Counted from the first letter of the stretch, positions 42,223 through 50,756 are shown. The stretch: 64,000 nucleotides of DNA from an uncultured Anaerolineaceae bacterium (GCA_937897615.1 CALCNO010000201.1:1-64000), one strand, 5' to 3'. Program-made: numbers and translations. The notes: generated by a model not told the origin, from the sequence alone.

Positions 42223-42375
42223 CTATAAACCCTCGATAGTAGAAACTGCTCCCTGGTAGTAGTCATTCAGGGCAACGCCGAAAAGTTTGAGAACCACGAT
42301 CACTACGAGTACCAACAAAACGAGAATGAGTGCGTATTCAACGAGTCCCTGGGCTTTTTCGTCTTGAGCTAGCAT
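42223..42375 (-). CDS. Second Flp/Fap-type pilin
   Basis: 50 residues starting MLAQDEKAQGLVEYALILVL, with the same core helix as the neighbouring pilin (QGLVEYALILVL) but a different C-terminus (ALNDYYQGAVSTIEGL versus FTEISSGLNP). The residue before the predicted cleavage point is Ala8 rather than Gly. TGGAGA precedes the ATG, and a TATAAT box sits about 20 nt upstream. The two pilins are paralogues and may be major and minor subunits. Confidence 0.88.
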   Translation of the reverse strand: MLAQDEKAQGLVEYALILVLLVLVVIVVLKLFGVALNDYYQGAVSTIEGL

Positions 42376-42394
42376 TGTATATTCTCCATTGCAT

Positions 42395-42400
42395 ATTATA
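42395..42400 (-). promoter_or_regulatory. -10 box of the second flp pilin gene
   Basis: TATAAT on the minus strand about 20 nt upstream of the second pilin gene; no convincing -35 element. Confidence 0.45.
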
Positions 42401-42476
42401 GCGTGTTCAATCTAAAAATGATGTAAAGAATTGGTAAAAATCTTTGCTTACTTCGTTATATACTAATTGAAAGCGT

Positions 42477-43934
42477 ATGAAGATTTCACTTGCCAGGCTG
42501 TTTCTCATATTGGTGGTCTTGGGCAGTTTTCTTTTCTTGATCCGCCCCAATGAGGATCCGGACTTTTGGTGGCATATCAAGACCGGGCAGATCATTATAG
42601 AACAGCAGCAGATTCCGCATTTTGATGATTATTCTTTCACGGCAAATGGAAAACCCTGGGTTGCCCACGAATGGTTATCTGAGGTCATCCTTTATTTGTC
42701 TTACAAGCTTGGCGGGATTACTTTTACGCAAGTATTGTTCTCGCTGCTGATCGTGTTTGCTTTTGGTTTGAGCGCCCTGCGAGTGGAAAGCAAGGGAAAT
42801 CCGTATGCGGTTGGTGCGGCGTTACTTCTTGGCGTGATCCTCTCGACGCCGGTTTTGTGGGCGCGGCCGCAGATTTTCTCGCTTGTTTACGCCAGCCTGT
42901 TCATTTTTTTACTTGATCGATATTCGCGACACAAGAATCTCCGCGCGCTGATCCCGTTGCCTTTCCTTATGTTGCTGTGGGTGAACCAGCATGGCGCCTT
43001 CATTGTTGGCCTGGGTATTATTGGGATTTATCTACTGGCAACATTGATTGACCGCACGGTTGAAACGGTAAAGCAACATTCCCCGGTGCGGCACATACTG
43101 AGTAAAGAACTGCTCAGTCTGGGTGTAGTTTTGTTCTTGTCCCTGCTGGCCACGCTGGCCAATCCCAACGGTATCAAGATGCTGCTTTACCCGTTCCAAA
43201 CGGTGAACGACCAATCCATGCAGATGTTCAACCAGGAATGGGCTTCTCCAAACTTTCATGAGCGTACCTGGATTCCGCTGGCGGTAATGTACCTGGCGTT
43301 GATCGGGTTCGGTATTAAGGCGCGGCGAAGAGTAGCAACGGCCAACATTTTGTTGGTGGTGATCTTTGGTTATATGGCTTTGCTGGCATTAAAGCAGGTT
43401 TCGCTTTTTGCAATTGCGGCGATCCCGGTTCTCTCCGATCTGATTGCCAGTGTGATTCCCTATGAGGTGCAAGAGCGAAAACCTGCTAAGCTGGTAATTG
43501 CCGTTTACGCGCTATCCATTTTGGGTTTTGTTGTTTATGGCGGTGTGCTAATTGGGCAATTGGCGCAAAAGCAGGCTGCTTTTACGCGCGAGTTTTATCC
43601 TGTTCAGGCTGTGGAATACATTGAACGCGAGCATATCGCCGGCAGAATCTTCAATTCCTACAATTGGGGCGGCTACATGATCTGGAATATGTACCCGGAA
43701 ACAAGGGTTTACATGGATGGGCGCTGTGACATGTATGGTGCTGAGCTGGTCACCCGCTTTGTGGATATCTATACCACCAGACCCGGCTGGCAAAAAGCTC
43801 TCGTGGAGGACGGCATTGATTTTGTGCTCATCGAACCGAATACGTATCTTTCCTATGCATTGATGGATTCGCCGCAATGGCAGGTGCGCTACCAAGACGA
43901 GGTCAGTGTTTTGTTCCAGCGTGCGAGCCGCTGA
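42477..43934 (+). CDS. Polytopic membrane protein, GT-C glycosyltransferase-like
   Basis: 485 residues with about ten hydrophobic helices. The first external loop carries NEDPDFWWHIKTGQ, an acidic-aromatic motif reminiscent of the catalytic loop of GT-C enzymes (PMT/ArnT type), followed by WVAHEWLSEVILY. The C-terminal soluble part (about 385-485) has FNSYNWGGYMIWNMYPETRVYMDGRCDMYG. Proteins of this pattern are common in Chloroflexota and are usually left as hypothetical; a polyprenol-sugar-dependent transferase is a guess. The -10 TATACT ends 12 nt before the ATG. Confidence 0.7.
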   Translation: MKISLARLFLILVVLGSFLFLIRPNEDPDFWWHIKTGQIIIEQQQIPHFDDYSFTANGKPWVAHEWLSEVILYLSYKLGGITFTQVLFSLLIVFAFGLSALRVESKGNPYAVGAALLLGVILSTPVLWARPQIFSLVYASLFIFLLDRYSRHKNLRALIPLPFLMLLWVNQHGAFIVGLGIIGIYLLATLIDRTVETVKQHSPVRHILSKELLSLGVVLFLSLLATLANPNGIKMLLYPFQTVNDQSMQMFNQEWASPNFHERTWIPLAVMYLALIGFGIKARRRVATANILLVVIFGYMALLALKQVSLFAIAAIPVLSDLIASVIPYEVQERKPAKLVIAVYALSILGFVVYGGVLIGQLAQKQAAFTREFYPVQAVEYIEREHIAGRIFNSYNWGGYMIWNMYPETRVYMDGRCDMYGAELVTRFVDIYTTRPGWQKALVEDGIDFVLIEPNTYLSYALMDSPQWQVRYQDEVSVLFQRASR

Positions 43935-43975
43935 GTGCGCGACTTCCAACTGCAATTCACGTATATGTAGTGAAA

Positions 43976-44003
43976 TTGAATTCTCATCAAAAATAGCTAT
44001 AAT
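43976..44003 (+). promoter_or_regulatory. Promoter of the helical protein / SPFH operon
   Basis: -35 TTGAAT (43976-43981), 16-bp spacer, -10 TATAAT (43998-44003), with a leader containing TTGGAGGAG before the ATG at 44034. Confidence 0.65.
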
Positions 44004-44033
44004 GAATTCATCTAGTTCAATTTGGAGGAGATA

Positions 44034-44552
44034 ATGACTGATCTTTTTGAACGCGTAACATCTCAACAGGATCCATTAAAAAAACTGATTGCAAAGATTC
44101 CTGGGTTTAAGGGCTACATCAATCGGGTTGACCGACGCGCTGCAGATAAACTTCTGCGCGAATCCGTCTCCGATAAATTCCAGGCGCTCTGGCAGCGGCT
44201 TTCTTCGATCCAGCGCGATCTTGTTGCCGGTGGCAAAATTGATGTGATCGATGATATTGAAGTGGCAGCAGTTCGCCTGCGCCAGTTCATTGATCGTGTC
44301 AAGACCGCCGCCTACGGCTACTCCGGTTTCTTTGATGCCACCAAAGTCAACGAGGCTGAGCTGGAGAAAGTTTATCAGTATGATCTGGCCCTGGTGACAC
44401 TGGCGGATGAGGTATCCAATGCGATCGACAATTTGGAAGCCTCAATTGATACCGATGGTTTCCCGGCTTCGGTACGCAATTTGAACCAGAAGGCGCAGGA
44501 TTGCATCGATGCCTTCAATAAACGCTCTGAAGTAATGAAGCTCGGTCAGTAA
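44034..44552 (+). CDS. Conserved helical protein of unknown function
   Basis: 172 residues, highly charged, predicted mostly helical, with no transmembrane segment or signal peptide. It has a recognisable run IPGFKGYINRVDRRAADKLLRE and a C-terminal heptad-like region. I do not know its family. It is the first gene of a pair with the SPFH protein 31 bases downstream, has a strong GGAGG site and full promoter, and probably acts with that protein at the membrane or as a scaffold (inference). Confidence 0.75.
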   Translation: MTDLFERVTSQQDPLKKLIAKIPGFKGYINRVDRRAADKLLRESVSDKFQALWQRLSSIQRDLVAGGKIDVIDDIEVAAVRLRQFIDRVKTAAYGYSGFFDATKVNEAELEKVYQYDLALVTLADEVSNAIDNLEASIDTDGFPASVRNLNQKAQDCIDAFNKRSEVMKLGQ

Positions 44553-44583
44553 CCGGCTAATTTCGTGAAGATGGAGAAAAACA

Positions 44584-45630
44584 ATGGCTAGAATTTTTGA
44601 TGTTGTTGAATATGCAAGTGAGATGACCGATGAGCTGGTACATCGCTTTCCTGAGACCGGCGTGGCTGACCTGCGCATTGGCTCCCAGATCATTGTGCGA
44701 GAATCCCAGCGCGTAGTGTTCATGCGCGATGGCAAGGCGCTGGATTCCTTCGGCCCTGGGCGACATACCATCGTTACCGCCAACATCCCGTACCTGATCG
44801 ACTTCATTGGCAAGGCCTTCAATGACCGGACTCCGTTCACCGCTGAGGTGTACTTTGTTTCGATGAAGGAATTTCCTGATCGCAAGTGGGGCACCGCCCA
44901 GCCGATCATTGTCAAAAATGCCGGTGTGGGTTTGGGGATAGCGCTGTTGCAGGGCTATGGTACTTACAGCTTCCAGGTGTCTGATCCTCAGCAGTTTGTC
45001 ACGCAGGTGGTAGGCGCACAGGGTGTTTACCGCATCAGCGATATTGAAACCCGTTTGCGCACAATGCTGCTTTCAAAGCTCCAGGACCTTTTGGGCGAGA
45101 CCGGCGGCAAGAAGAACGTGCTGGAGATGATTGGTCTGACCGAGGAACTGGGCACGGGTGTGCGCGTCAAGACACAGGAAGACTTTGCCGCTCTTGGCCT
45201 GCTGCTCAAGACCTTCTACATTGGAAGCCTCAAACCCTCAGAGAAGTCGGCTGAGGAACTCCGTGCCATGGGTATGCTGGATATGGCTACCTATGCCCAG
45301 TTGCAGGCCGCTGATGCTATGCGCGAGGCTGCCAATAACCCCAACGGCGGCGCTGGTTTGACCTCCGGCATTGGTGCCGGACTTGGGATTGGTAATGTGT
45401 TGTCTCAATCGCTGGCAGGGATTGGTACCAATCAATCGGCTGCGGCTGCTCAGAGCGGTGCTGCTGCTGCAATCCCGGCGATCATGACCACGGTTGAAGC
45501 TGCCAACGTGCTGCGTGTTGCCGAAGCTGATGTGATTAAGGCCATTACCGATGGCGAATTGAAAGCCAAGAAGATCGGCGAATCCTATCGCATCAGCAAG
45601 GAAGCGTTGGAAGCTTTCTTGAAAGGCTAG
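44584..45630 (+). CDS. SPFH/Band 7-like protein with C-terminal excisionase-type HTH
   Basis: 348 residues. Residues about 30-230 match the SPFH subgroup related to YdjI ('virion core protein'): IIVRESQRVVFMRDGKALDSFGPGRHTI and the long beta-hairpin/helix region. A flexible Gly/Ala-rich part (about 255-297) joins it to a final domain of about 50 residues, MTTVEAANVLRVAEADVIKA...IGESYRISKEALEAFL, an HTH_17/excisionase DNA-binding fold. YdjI proteins usually end in a zinc ribbon, so this arrangement is unusual. No transmembrane helix is visible. A terminator follows. Confidence 0.82.
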   Translation: MARIFDVVEYASEMTDELVHRFPETGVADLRIGSQIIVRESQRVVFMRDGKALDSFGPGRHTIVTANIPYLIDFIGKAFNDRTPFTAEVYFVSMKEFPDRKWGTAQPIIVKNAGVGLGIALLQGYGTYSFQVSDPQQFVTQVVGAQGVYRISDIETRLRTMLLSKLQDLLGETGGKKNVLEMIGLTEELGTGVRVKTQEDFAALGLLLKTFYIGSLKPSEKSAEELRAMGMLDMATYAQLQAADAMREAANNPNGGAGLTSGIGAGLGIGNVLSQSLAGIGTNQSAAAAQSGAAAAIPAIMTTVEAANVLRVAEADVIKAITDGELKAKKIGESYRISKEALEAFLKG

Positions 45631-45646
45631 AACACCTGTTGTTGAT

Positions 45647-45682
45647 AAAAAATGACGGCCATCTTCTGGCCGTCATTTTTTT
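45647..45682 (+). terminator. Terminator after the SPFH gene
   Basis: Stem TGACGGCCA / TGGCCGTCA extended by A and T runs (AAAAAA / TTTTTTT), 5-nt loop, 16 bases after the stop codon. Confidence 0.9.
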
Positions 45683-45736
45683 GTGGAGTTAATGTGGACG
45701 TTGCTGCTTGGGTTTCCAATGCTTTTTTACTGGGAG

Positions 45737-45742
45737 TATAAT
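45737..45742 (+). promoter_or_regulatory. -10 box of sucCD
   Basis: TATAAT about 38 nt upstream of the sucC ATG; no clear -35. An AGGCGG site precedes the ATG. Confidence 0.45.
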
Positions 45743-45779
45743 CTGTTAGGAATTTATCCTCAAAAAAACAGGCGGTTCA

Positions 45780-46922
45780 ATGAGACTTCACGAGTACCAG
45801 TCAAAAAGTCTTTTTGCGCGATATGGTATTCCAATTCCAAAGGGGCGGATTGCAAGTTCGGCAACCGAAGCAAAACAAATCAGTGAAGAGTTGGGGGGCA
45901 ACGTAGTCATTAAATCGCAGGTGCTGGTGGGGGGGCGCGGCAAAGCCGGCGGTATTCGCCTGGCGAAAACCAATAAAGAGGCCGAAGAGTACGCCACCGA
46001 GATTCTTTCGATGGAAGTGAAGGGAATCCCGGTGCGCAAAGTGCTCGTGGATGAAGCGGTTTCGATCAGCAAAGAGATTTATCTCAGCATTGCCAATGAC
46101 CGCAATAGCCAGAAGCCTATTCTGATGGCCTCCAGTGCGGGTGGTGTGGACATTGAAGAAACTGCCCTGAAAAATCCGGAAAAGATCATCAAGCGCCCGA
46201 TTGATCCCCTGATCGGGCTGCGCGACTATCAGCTGCGCGATGTTGCCATCAGTATTGACCTGGACAGAAAATTCTGGAAACCCTTTGGTGAGATCATCAT
46301 TGCCCTGTGGCGTTTGTACGTGGAGTGCGATGCAACCATTGTTGAGATCAACCCGCTGGTGATCACCGCGGATGAAAAGCTTGTGGCCCTGGATGCCAAG
46401 GTGGTGCTGGATGATAATGCCATCTTCCGGCATCCGGATCTGGCGGAAATGCGCGATAACGACGAGGAAGCCTTCTCCGAGGTCGAGGGGCGCAAATTCG
46501 GCGTGGTTTTCATCAAGCTCGATGGCAATATCGGCTGTCTGGTGAATGGGGCGGGCCTGGCAATGGCAACGATGGATGTGATCAAGTTGCTGGGAGGGAC
46601 GCCTGCCAATTTCCTGGATATCGGCGGTGGCGCCTCTTCGGAAAAGGTGGCGGCGGCTTTGCGCATCATCATTGCCGACCCCAACGTGAAGTCAATCCTG
46701 ATCAACGTGTTTGGCGGCATTACTCGCTGCGATGAAGTTGCCCGGGGCATCTTGGGCGCCATGAGCCAGGTGAAACTTTCCATCCCTGTGGTGGTTCGGC
46801 TGGTGGGCACCAATCAGGAGGAAGGCAAGAAGCTGCTTGAAGGAACGAACCTGATCACCGCCGACTCTTTGTACTCGGCCGCAAAACTTGCCATTGAACA
46901 ATTGAAAGAGGCTGCCGCATGA
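45780..46922 (+). CDS. sucC: Succinyl-CoA synthetase beta subunit
   Basis: 380 residues. It starts MRLHEYQSKSLFARYGIPIP, has an ATP-grasp domain with VIKSQVLVGGRGKAGGIRLA, the metal/nucleotide block EINPLV, and a C-terminal CoA-ligase domain with NGAGLAMATMDVIKLLGG and NVFGGITRCDEVA. It forms with SucD the enzyme that interconverts succinyl-CoA and succinate with ATP or GTP. Its stop overlaps the sucD ATG as ATGA. Confidence 0.96.
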   Translation: MRLHEYQSKSLFARYGIPIPKGRIASSATEAKQISEELGGNVVIKSQVLVGGRGKAGGIRLAKTNKEAEEYATEILSMEVKGIPVRKVLVDEAVSISKEIYLSIANDRNSQKPILMASSAGGVDIEETALKNPEKIIKRPIDPLIGLRDYQLRDVAISIDLDRKFWKPFGEIIIALWRLYVECDATIVEINPLVITADEKLVALDAKVVLDDNAIFRHPDLAEMRDNDEEAFSEVEGRKFGVVFIKLDGNIGCLVNGAGLAMATMDVIKLLGGTPANFLDIGGGASSEKVAAALRIIIADPNVKSILINVFGGITRCDEVARGILGAMSQVKLSIPVVVRLVGTNQEEGKKLLEGTNLITADSLYSAAKLAIEQLKEAAA

Positions 46923-47785
46923 GCATTCTTGCCAACCGCGAAACCAGATTGATCGTGCAGGGGATAACTGGAAATGAAGGGTTGTTCCATGCCGAGCAAA
47001 TGCTTTTATATAAAGTGAATATTGTTGCCGGTGTAACACCCGGCAAGGGTGGGGGTTGGGTTTTGAATGGCAAAGTGCCCATCTTTGATACTGTGCAGAC
47101 AGCAGCGGATGCCACCGGTGCCAATGCCAGCGTGATCTTTGTGCCGGCAAAATACACCGCAGACGCGATTTATGAGGCTGTTGATGCGGATATTCCTCTG
47201 GTGGTGTGCATCACCGAGGGGGCTCCAATTCAGGATATGATGCGGGTCAAGCAATATTTGCGTTCCCGCAAGACCAGGCTGATTGGCCCCAATTGCCCGG
47301 GCATTCTATCCCCCGGTGAAACGAAAATTGGTATTATTCCGGGGAACATTGCCCTTCCCGGGAACATCGGTGTGGTCTCTAGGTCTGGCACGCTGACTTA
47401 TGAGGTGCTGTATGCGCTCAAGCAAAGGAACCTGGGCGTATCCACCTGTGTGGGTATTGGCGGTGATCCTGTTAAGGGGTTGGGGTTTGTGGAAGTGCTG
47501 GAGCAGTTTGAGGCCGACCCCCACACAGACAGCATTGTGCTGATTGGGGAAATCGGCGGCAACGAAGAAGAACTGGCGGCCGATTACATTTCCCGCAAGA
47601 TGACCAAGCCGGTTACTGCATTTATTGCCGGGGTTTCTGCCCCTCCCGGAAAGCGCATGGGCCATGCCGGTGCGATCATTGAAGGCACTTCAGGATATGC
47701 AGTTAACAAGATTAAAAAATTGGAATCCGTTGGGGTAAAAGTTGCCAGCTACCCTGAACAGATTCCAGATCTGGTGAAGATTTAA
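46919..47785 (+). CDS. sucD: Succinyl-CoA synthetase alpha subunit
   Basis: 288 residues. CoA-binding domain (IVQGITGNEGLFHAEQML, VAGVTPGKGG), the GPNCPGILSPGE block and the phosphohistidine loop GKRMGHAGAIIEGTSG are standard. It carries the transient phosphohistidine of the reaction. It is coupled to sucC by a 4-base overlap. Confidence 0.96.
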   Translation: MSILANRETRLIVQGITGNEGLFHAEQMLLYKVNIVAGVTPGKGGGWVLNGKVPIFDTVQTAADATGANASVIFVPAKYTADAIYEAVDADIPLVVCITEGAPIQDMMRVKQYLRSRKTRLIGPNCPGILSPGETKIGIIPGNIALPGNIGVVSRSGTLTYEVLYALKQRNLGVSTCVGIGGDPVKGLGFVEVLEQFEADPHTDSIVLIGEIGGNEEELAADYISRKMTKPVTAFIAGVSAPPGKRMGHAGAIIEGTSGYAVNKIKKLESVGVKVASYPEQIPDLVKI

Positions 47786-47808
47786 CCTGGAAGGTAAATA
47801 ACCCCGGA

Positions 47809-48045
47809 TTATTTCTTGTGTGAATCGATATATTTCACTGCATCGCCGACTGTTTTGATGGTGCGTGCGTCTTCGTCATTGATGTTGATGTCGAACTTTT
47901 CGCAGAAACCGTCAATCAGGAAGAACTGATCCATCGAATCCGCTTTCAAGTCCTCAACAAAGCGAACATCCTCTTTAACGTCTTTTTCGTCGATCTTGAG
48001 AACTTCCACAATCACTTCGGTAACTTTCTTTAACGTATCGCTCAT
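47809..48045 (-). CDS. acpP: Acyl carrier protein
   Basis: 78 residues. The phosphopantetheine attachment serine is Ser37 in ADSMDQ (canonical DSL becomes DSM). Helices and length are standard for AcpP, the fatty acid synthesis carrier. The frame is open to 48171, but the ATG at 48045 follows CGGAGG and a TTGACA-16-TACAAT promoter. No other fab gene is adjacent. Confidence 0.93.
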   Translation of the reverse strand: MSDTLKKVTEVIVEVLKIDEKDVKEDVRFVEDLKADSMDQFFLIDGFCEKFDININDEDARTIKTVGDAVKYIDSHKK

Positions 48046-48088
48046 CAAAAACCTCCGGGAGTTCGAAATATTTGCGAAGATTGAATAA

Positions 48089-48116
48089 ATTGTAACTGCC
48101 ATCATTATTCTGTCAA
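48089..48116 (-). promoter_or_regulatory. Promoter of acpP
   Basis: On the minus strand -35 TTGACA (48116-48111), 16-bp spacer, -10 TACAAT (48094-48089), about 44 nt upstream of the ATG. Confidence 0.7.
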
Positions 48117-48200
48117 GTGGCTTGGCAGGCATAAGGCGGCGCTGGTATTCTTGTAAACCCCCAACTGGCAAAATCGTTGCGTAGTATCTGCAGCAAGTTT

Positions 48201-48209
48201 TGGTATACT
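48201..48209 (+). promoter_or_regulatory. Extended -10 promoter of fni (leaderless)
   Basis: TGGTATACT ends 6 nt before the ATG at 48216 and no Shine-Dalgarno sequence is present. This supports 48216 as start over the in-frame ATG at 48177. Confidence 0.55.
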
Positions 48210-48215
48210 CATTTT

Positions 48216-49262
48216 ATGCTCAAACCCCCGCAAGGCCCCGATTCTCAAATTGCACAGCGCAAGGATGACCACATTCGCATTAACCGTGAAGAAGATGTCA
48301 GTTCACGCCTTGAAAATGGGTTGGACAAATACCGCTTGCTGCATAACGCGCTGCCGGAAATTGATCTTGCCAGCGTGGATACCTCGCTTACCTTTCTTGG
48401 CAAGCGCATCGCTGCCCCTCTGCTGATTTCCTCAATGATTGGCGGCACACGGGTGGGAAACTTGATCAACACCCGGCTGGCTTTGGCGGCACAGAAGTTT
48501 GGCATCGCCATGGGAGTTGGTTCCCAGCGCATTGATGTTGAGGTCACAGGTGCAGGCCAGGCCACAGACCTGCGTAAGATTGCACCCGACATACCTCTCT
48601 ATGCCAACCTGGGGGCAGTCCAGCTTAATTACGGCCTGGGACTGGCAGAGTGCAAGCGGGCAGTGGAACTCATTGGTGCGGATGCGTTAATCCTACACCT
48701 CAATCCTCTCCAGGAAGCCTTGCAGCCCGAGGGCCAAACTGACTTTTCAGGCTTGCTTAAAAAGATCGCGGCGATCTGTAACCAGTTGCCGTTGCCGGTG
48801 ATTATCAAGGAAGTTGGGTGGGGGATTTCTGCGCAGGTTGCCGGGCGATTAATTGACGCCGGCGTTGCCTGCATTGATGTGGCCGGTGCCGGCGGTACCT
48901 CCTGGGCATTGGTGGAAAAATACAGGAACACTGATCCGTTGCGGGCCGCGATCTGTGAGAATTTCAAAGACTGGGGAATTGCCACGGCAGATTGCCTGGC
49001 GGAGATCAACGGGCAGCACCCAACGGTTCCACTTATTGCCTCCGGCGGCATCCGGCATGGGATTGATGTGGCAAAATCTGTAGTTCTGGGCGCTTCTGTT
49101 GCAGGAATGGCTGGTCACCTTTTCCGTGCTGCGGCTGTTTCTCAGGAAGCCATTGATGCTCGGCTCAATCAGGTGATCCAGGAACTCAGAATCACCATGT
49201 TTGCTGTTGGTGCAGCTGATCTGGCATCGCTGAAGAAAACTCAATGGAAAAAGAATGAATAA
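48216..49262 (+). CDS. fni: Type 2 isopentenyl-diphosphate delta-isomerase
   Basis: 348 residues, FMN-dependent family. Blocks QRKDDHIRINRE, PLLISSMIGG, GVGSQR, LHLNPLQEALQPEG, IIKEVGWGIS and IASGGIRHG are typical of Fni/IDI-2, which interconverts IPP and DMAPP. Type 2 enzymes often accompany a mevalonate pathway, and a thiolase fragment sits at the window edge. The polyprenyl synthase gene overlaps its stop by 8 bases, so the product can be used directly for chain elongation. Confidence 0.94.
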   Translation: MLKPPQGPDSQIAQRKDDHIRINREEDVSSRLENGLDKYRLLHNALPEIDLASVDTSLTFLGKRIAAPLLISSMIGGTRVGNLINTRLALAAQKFGIAMGVGSQRIDVEVTGAGQATDLRKIAPDIPLYANLGAVQLNYGLGLAECKRAVELIGADALILHLNPLQEALQPEGQTDFSGLLKKIAAICNQLPLPVIIKEVGWGISAQVAGRLIDAGVACIDVAGAGGTSWALVEKYRNTDPLRAAICENFKDWGIATADCLAEINGQHPTVPLIASGGIRHGIDVAKSVVLGASVAGMAGHLFRAAAVSQEAIDARLNQVIQELRITMFAVGAADLASLKKTQWKKNE

Positions 49263-50277
49263 TGACCAGTCGCTACTGGTTGAGAAAATGCAGTTGGCAA
49301 TTACCCGCCAGCTGCGGTTGACGATTACGAATTGCCTGAACGGCTACCCAGATGAATACCGGCGTATGGTGGAGTATCAACTGGGGCTTGACGATGCAAA
49401 TGTTGGCGGTGGGTCACAGGGCAAGCGCCTGCGCCCACTTTTTGTTTTGTTAGCCTGCGATTTTTTAGGTGAGGATTGGCAGCGGGCGCTGCCTGCTGCT
49501 GCTGCCGTTGAGTTGCTGCATAATTTTTCACTGGTGCACGATGATATCCAGGACGGCAGTGAAACGCGCCGAGGGCGTGAGTCCGTCTGGAGGGTATGGG
49601 GCATTCCGCAGGCGATCAATACCGGGGATGCGCTTCTGAATCTGGCTTATCTATCCGTTGAGGGTTTGCGAGAAAGCCTGGGTGCTCAAGCCGCCGCCGA
49701 AGCGCTTTTTGTTTTGCAGCGTACCTGCCTGGAATTGACGCGGGGGCAGTACCTGGATATGGCGTTTGAAAAGGCATCTTCAGTGTCACTTGAACTTTAC
49801 TGGCAAATGATCGACGGGAAAACGGCGGCTTTGCTTGGCACCTGTTTCAAATTGGGAGCAATGGCTGCCGGCGCAGATAGCGCAAGCCTGCAGGCGCTTT
49901 TGGAATGCGGGCGCTTACTGGGACTGGCATTTCAGGTGCAAGATGATTTTCTGGGTATCTGGGGCGATGAGAGGCAAACGGGCAAACCTGTTTTTGCCGA
50001 TCTGCTCTCCAGAAAAAAAACTTATCCGGTTTTGCTCGGGGTCGAAAACAGTAAGCATTTTGCATCTGCGTGGGCAGGAGATGGGAAAATTGCACTGGGG
50101 GAGGCGCGCCTGCTTGCCGGTTATCTTGAGGATGAGGGGATCAAGGAAAAGACCGCGGCGAAGTATCGCGAACTCTATTCTGAGGCATTAAAAAATTTGG
50201 AGAACAGCTCTGCGGTTGGGAACTCTGCACACCTCCTTGTAGAGGTGGTCAGAAACCTTGAGCAGCGGAGCGCGTAA
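49255..50277 (+). CDS. Polyprenyl (geranylgeranyl/farnesyl type) diphosphate synthase
   Basis: 340 residues. The first Asp-rich motif is DDIQD (96-100) and the second is QDDFLGIWGD; also GGSQGKRLRPL upstream. With DDxxD spaced by two residues it fits short-chain synthases; chain length is uncertain, and residues upstream of the first motif (NFSLVH) do not settle it. It follows fni with overlap in one operon. Product feeds quinone, carotenoid or undecaprenyl-type lipids. Confidence 0.9.
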   Translation: MNNDQSLLVEKMQLAITRQLRLTITNCLNGYPDEYRRMVEYQLGLDDANVGGGSQGKRLRPLFVLLACDFLGEDWQRALPAAAAVELLHNFSLVHDDIQDGSETRRGRESVWRVWGIPQAINTGDALLNLAYLSVEGLRESLGAQAAAEALFVLQRTCLELTRGQYLDMAFEKASSVSLELYWQMIDGKTAALLGTCFKLGAMAAGADSASLQALLECGRLLGLAFQVQDDFLGIWGDERQTGKPVFADLLSRKKTYPVLLGVENSKHFASAWAGDGKIALGEARLLAGYLEDEGIKEKTAAKYRELYSEALKNLENSSAVGNSAHLLVEVVRNLEQRSA

Positions 50278-50278
50278 G

Positions 50279-50752
50279 CTATTCTGGTGGCAGGATGCGT
50301 CCCACCCGGGTGGCGCTGCCTGCTTGATGCAGGGTAGCAGCGATTTCTTTCAGGCTGCTTTTGTTTTGGGGGTTCTTTAGACCGGGTATCAATTCTGAAA
50401 GCGGTAAGGCCAGGTGTTCTGCTGAAAAGATGGCGCTTTCCAGTACCTGCTCGTTGAAAACTACGATGTCAATATCAATGGTGCGCGGGGCATTCTTATC
50501 TTTTTGCCGCACGCGGCCCATGATCTCCTCGATGTGACACAGGCATCTTTCTTTCAGCATCTCTTTGTCCAGGCCTGTTTCAATCTCTACTGCCGTGTTA
50601 AAGAAATCATCTGCTTTGGAACCGATGGCTTTGGTGCGCCAGGTATCTGAAATATTGACAAGATGAAATGATCTTGCCAGAAGACCCAGCGCCCGCGGAA
50701 TGTTGACTTCGGGCTGGATATTGGAACCCAGCATCAGGTATGCCTTGTTCAT
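50279..50752 (-). CDS. folK: 2-amino-4-hydroxy-6-hydroxymethyldihydropteridine pyrophosphokinase
   Basis: 157 residues. LMLGSNIQPE near the N-terminus, then RVRQKDKNAPRTIDIDIVVF, the HPPK signature with its Asp metal ligands, confirm FolK, which pyrophosphorylates the pterin for folate synthesis. The frame is open to 50821, but the ATG at 50752 follows AGCAGG, 4 bases after the folB stop. Confidence 0.94.
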   Translation of the reverse strand: MNKAYLMLGSNIQPEVNIPRALGLLARSFHLVNISDTWRTKAIGSKADDFFNTAVEIETGLDKEMLKERCLCHIEEIMGRVRQKDKNAPRTIDIDIVVFNEQVLESAIFSAEHLALPLSELIPGLKNPQNKSSLKEIAATLHQAGSATRVGRILPPE

Positions 50753-50756
50753 CCTG

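Noticed and set aside
44584..45630. Phage excisionase
   Set aside because: The HTH is the end of a long SPFH protein, with no integrase or attachment sites nearby.
45683..45886. Small gene before sucC
   Set aside because: Overlaps the sucC promoter and start in another frame and has no family features.
48046..48171. N-terminal extension of acpP
   Set aside because: Covers the TTGACA-16-TACAAT promoter and ribosome binding site of acpP.
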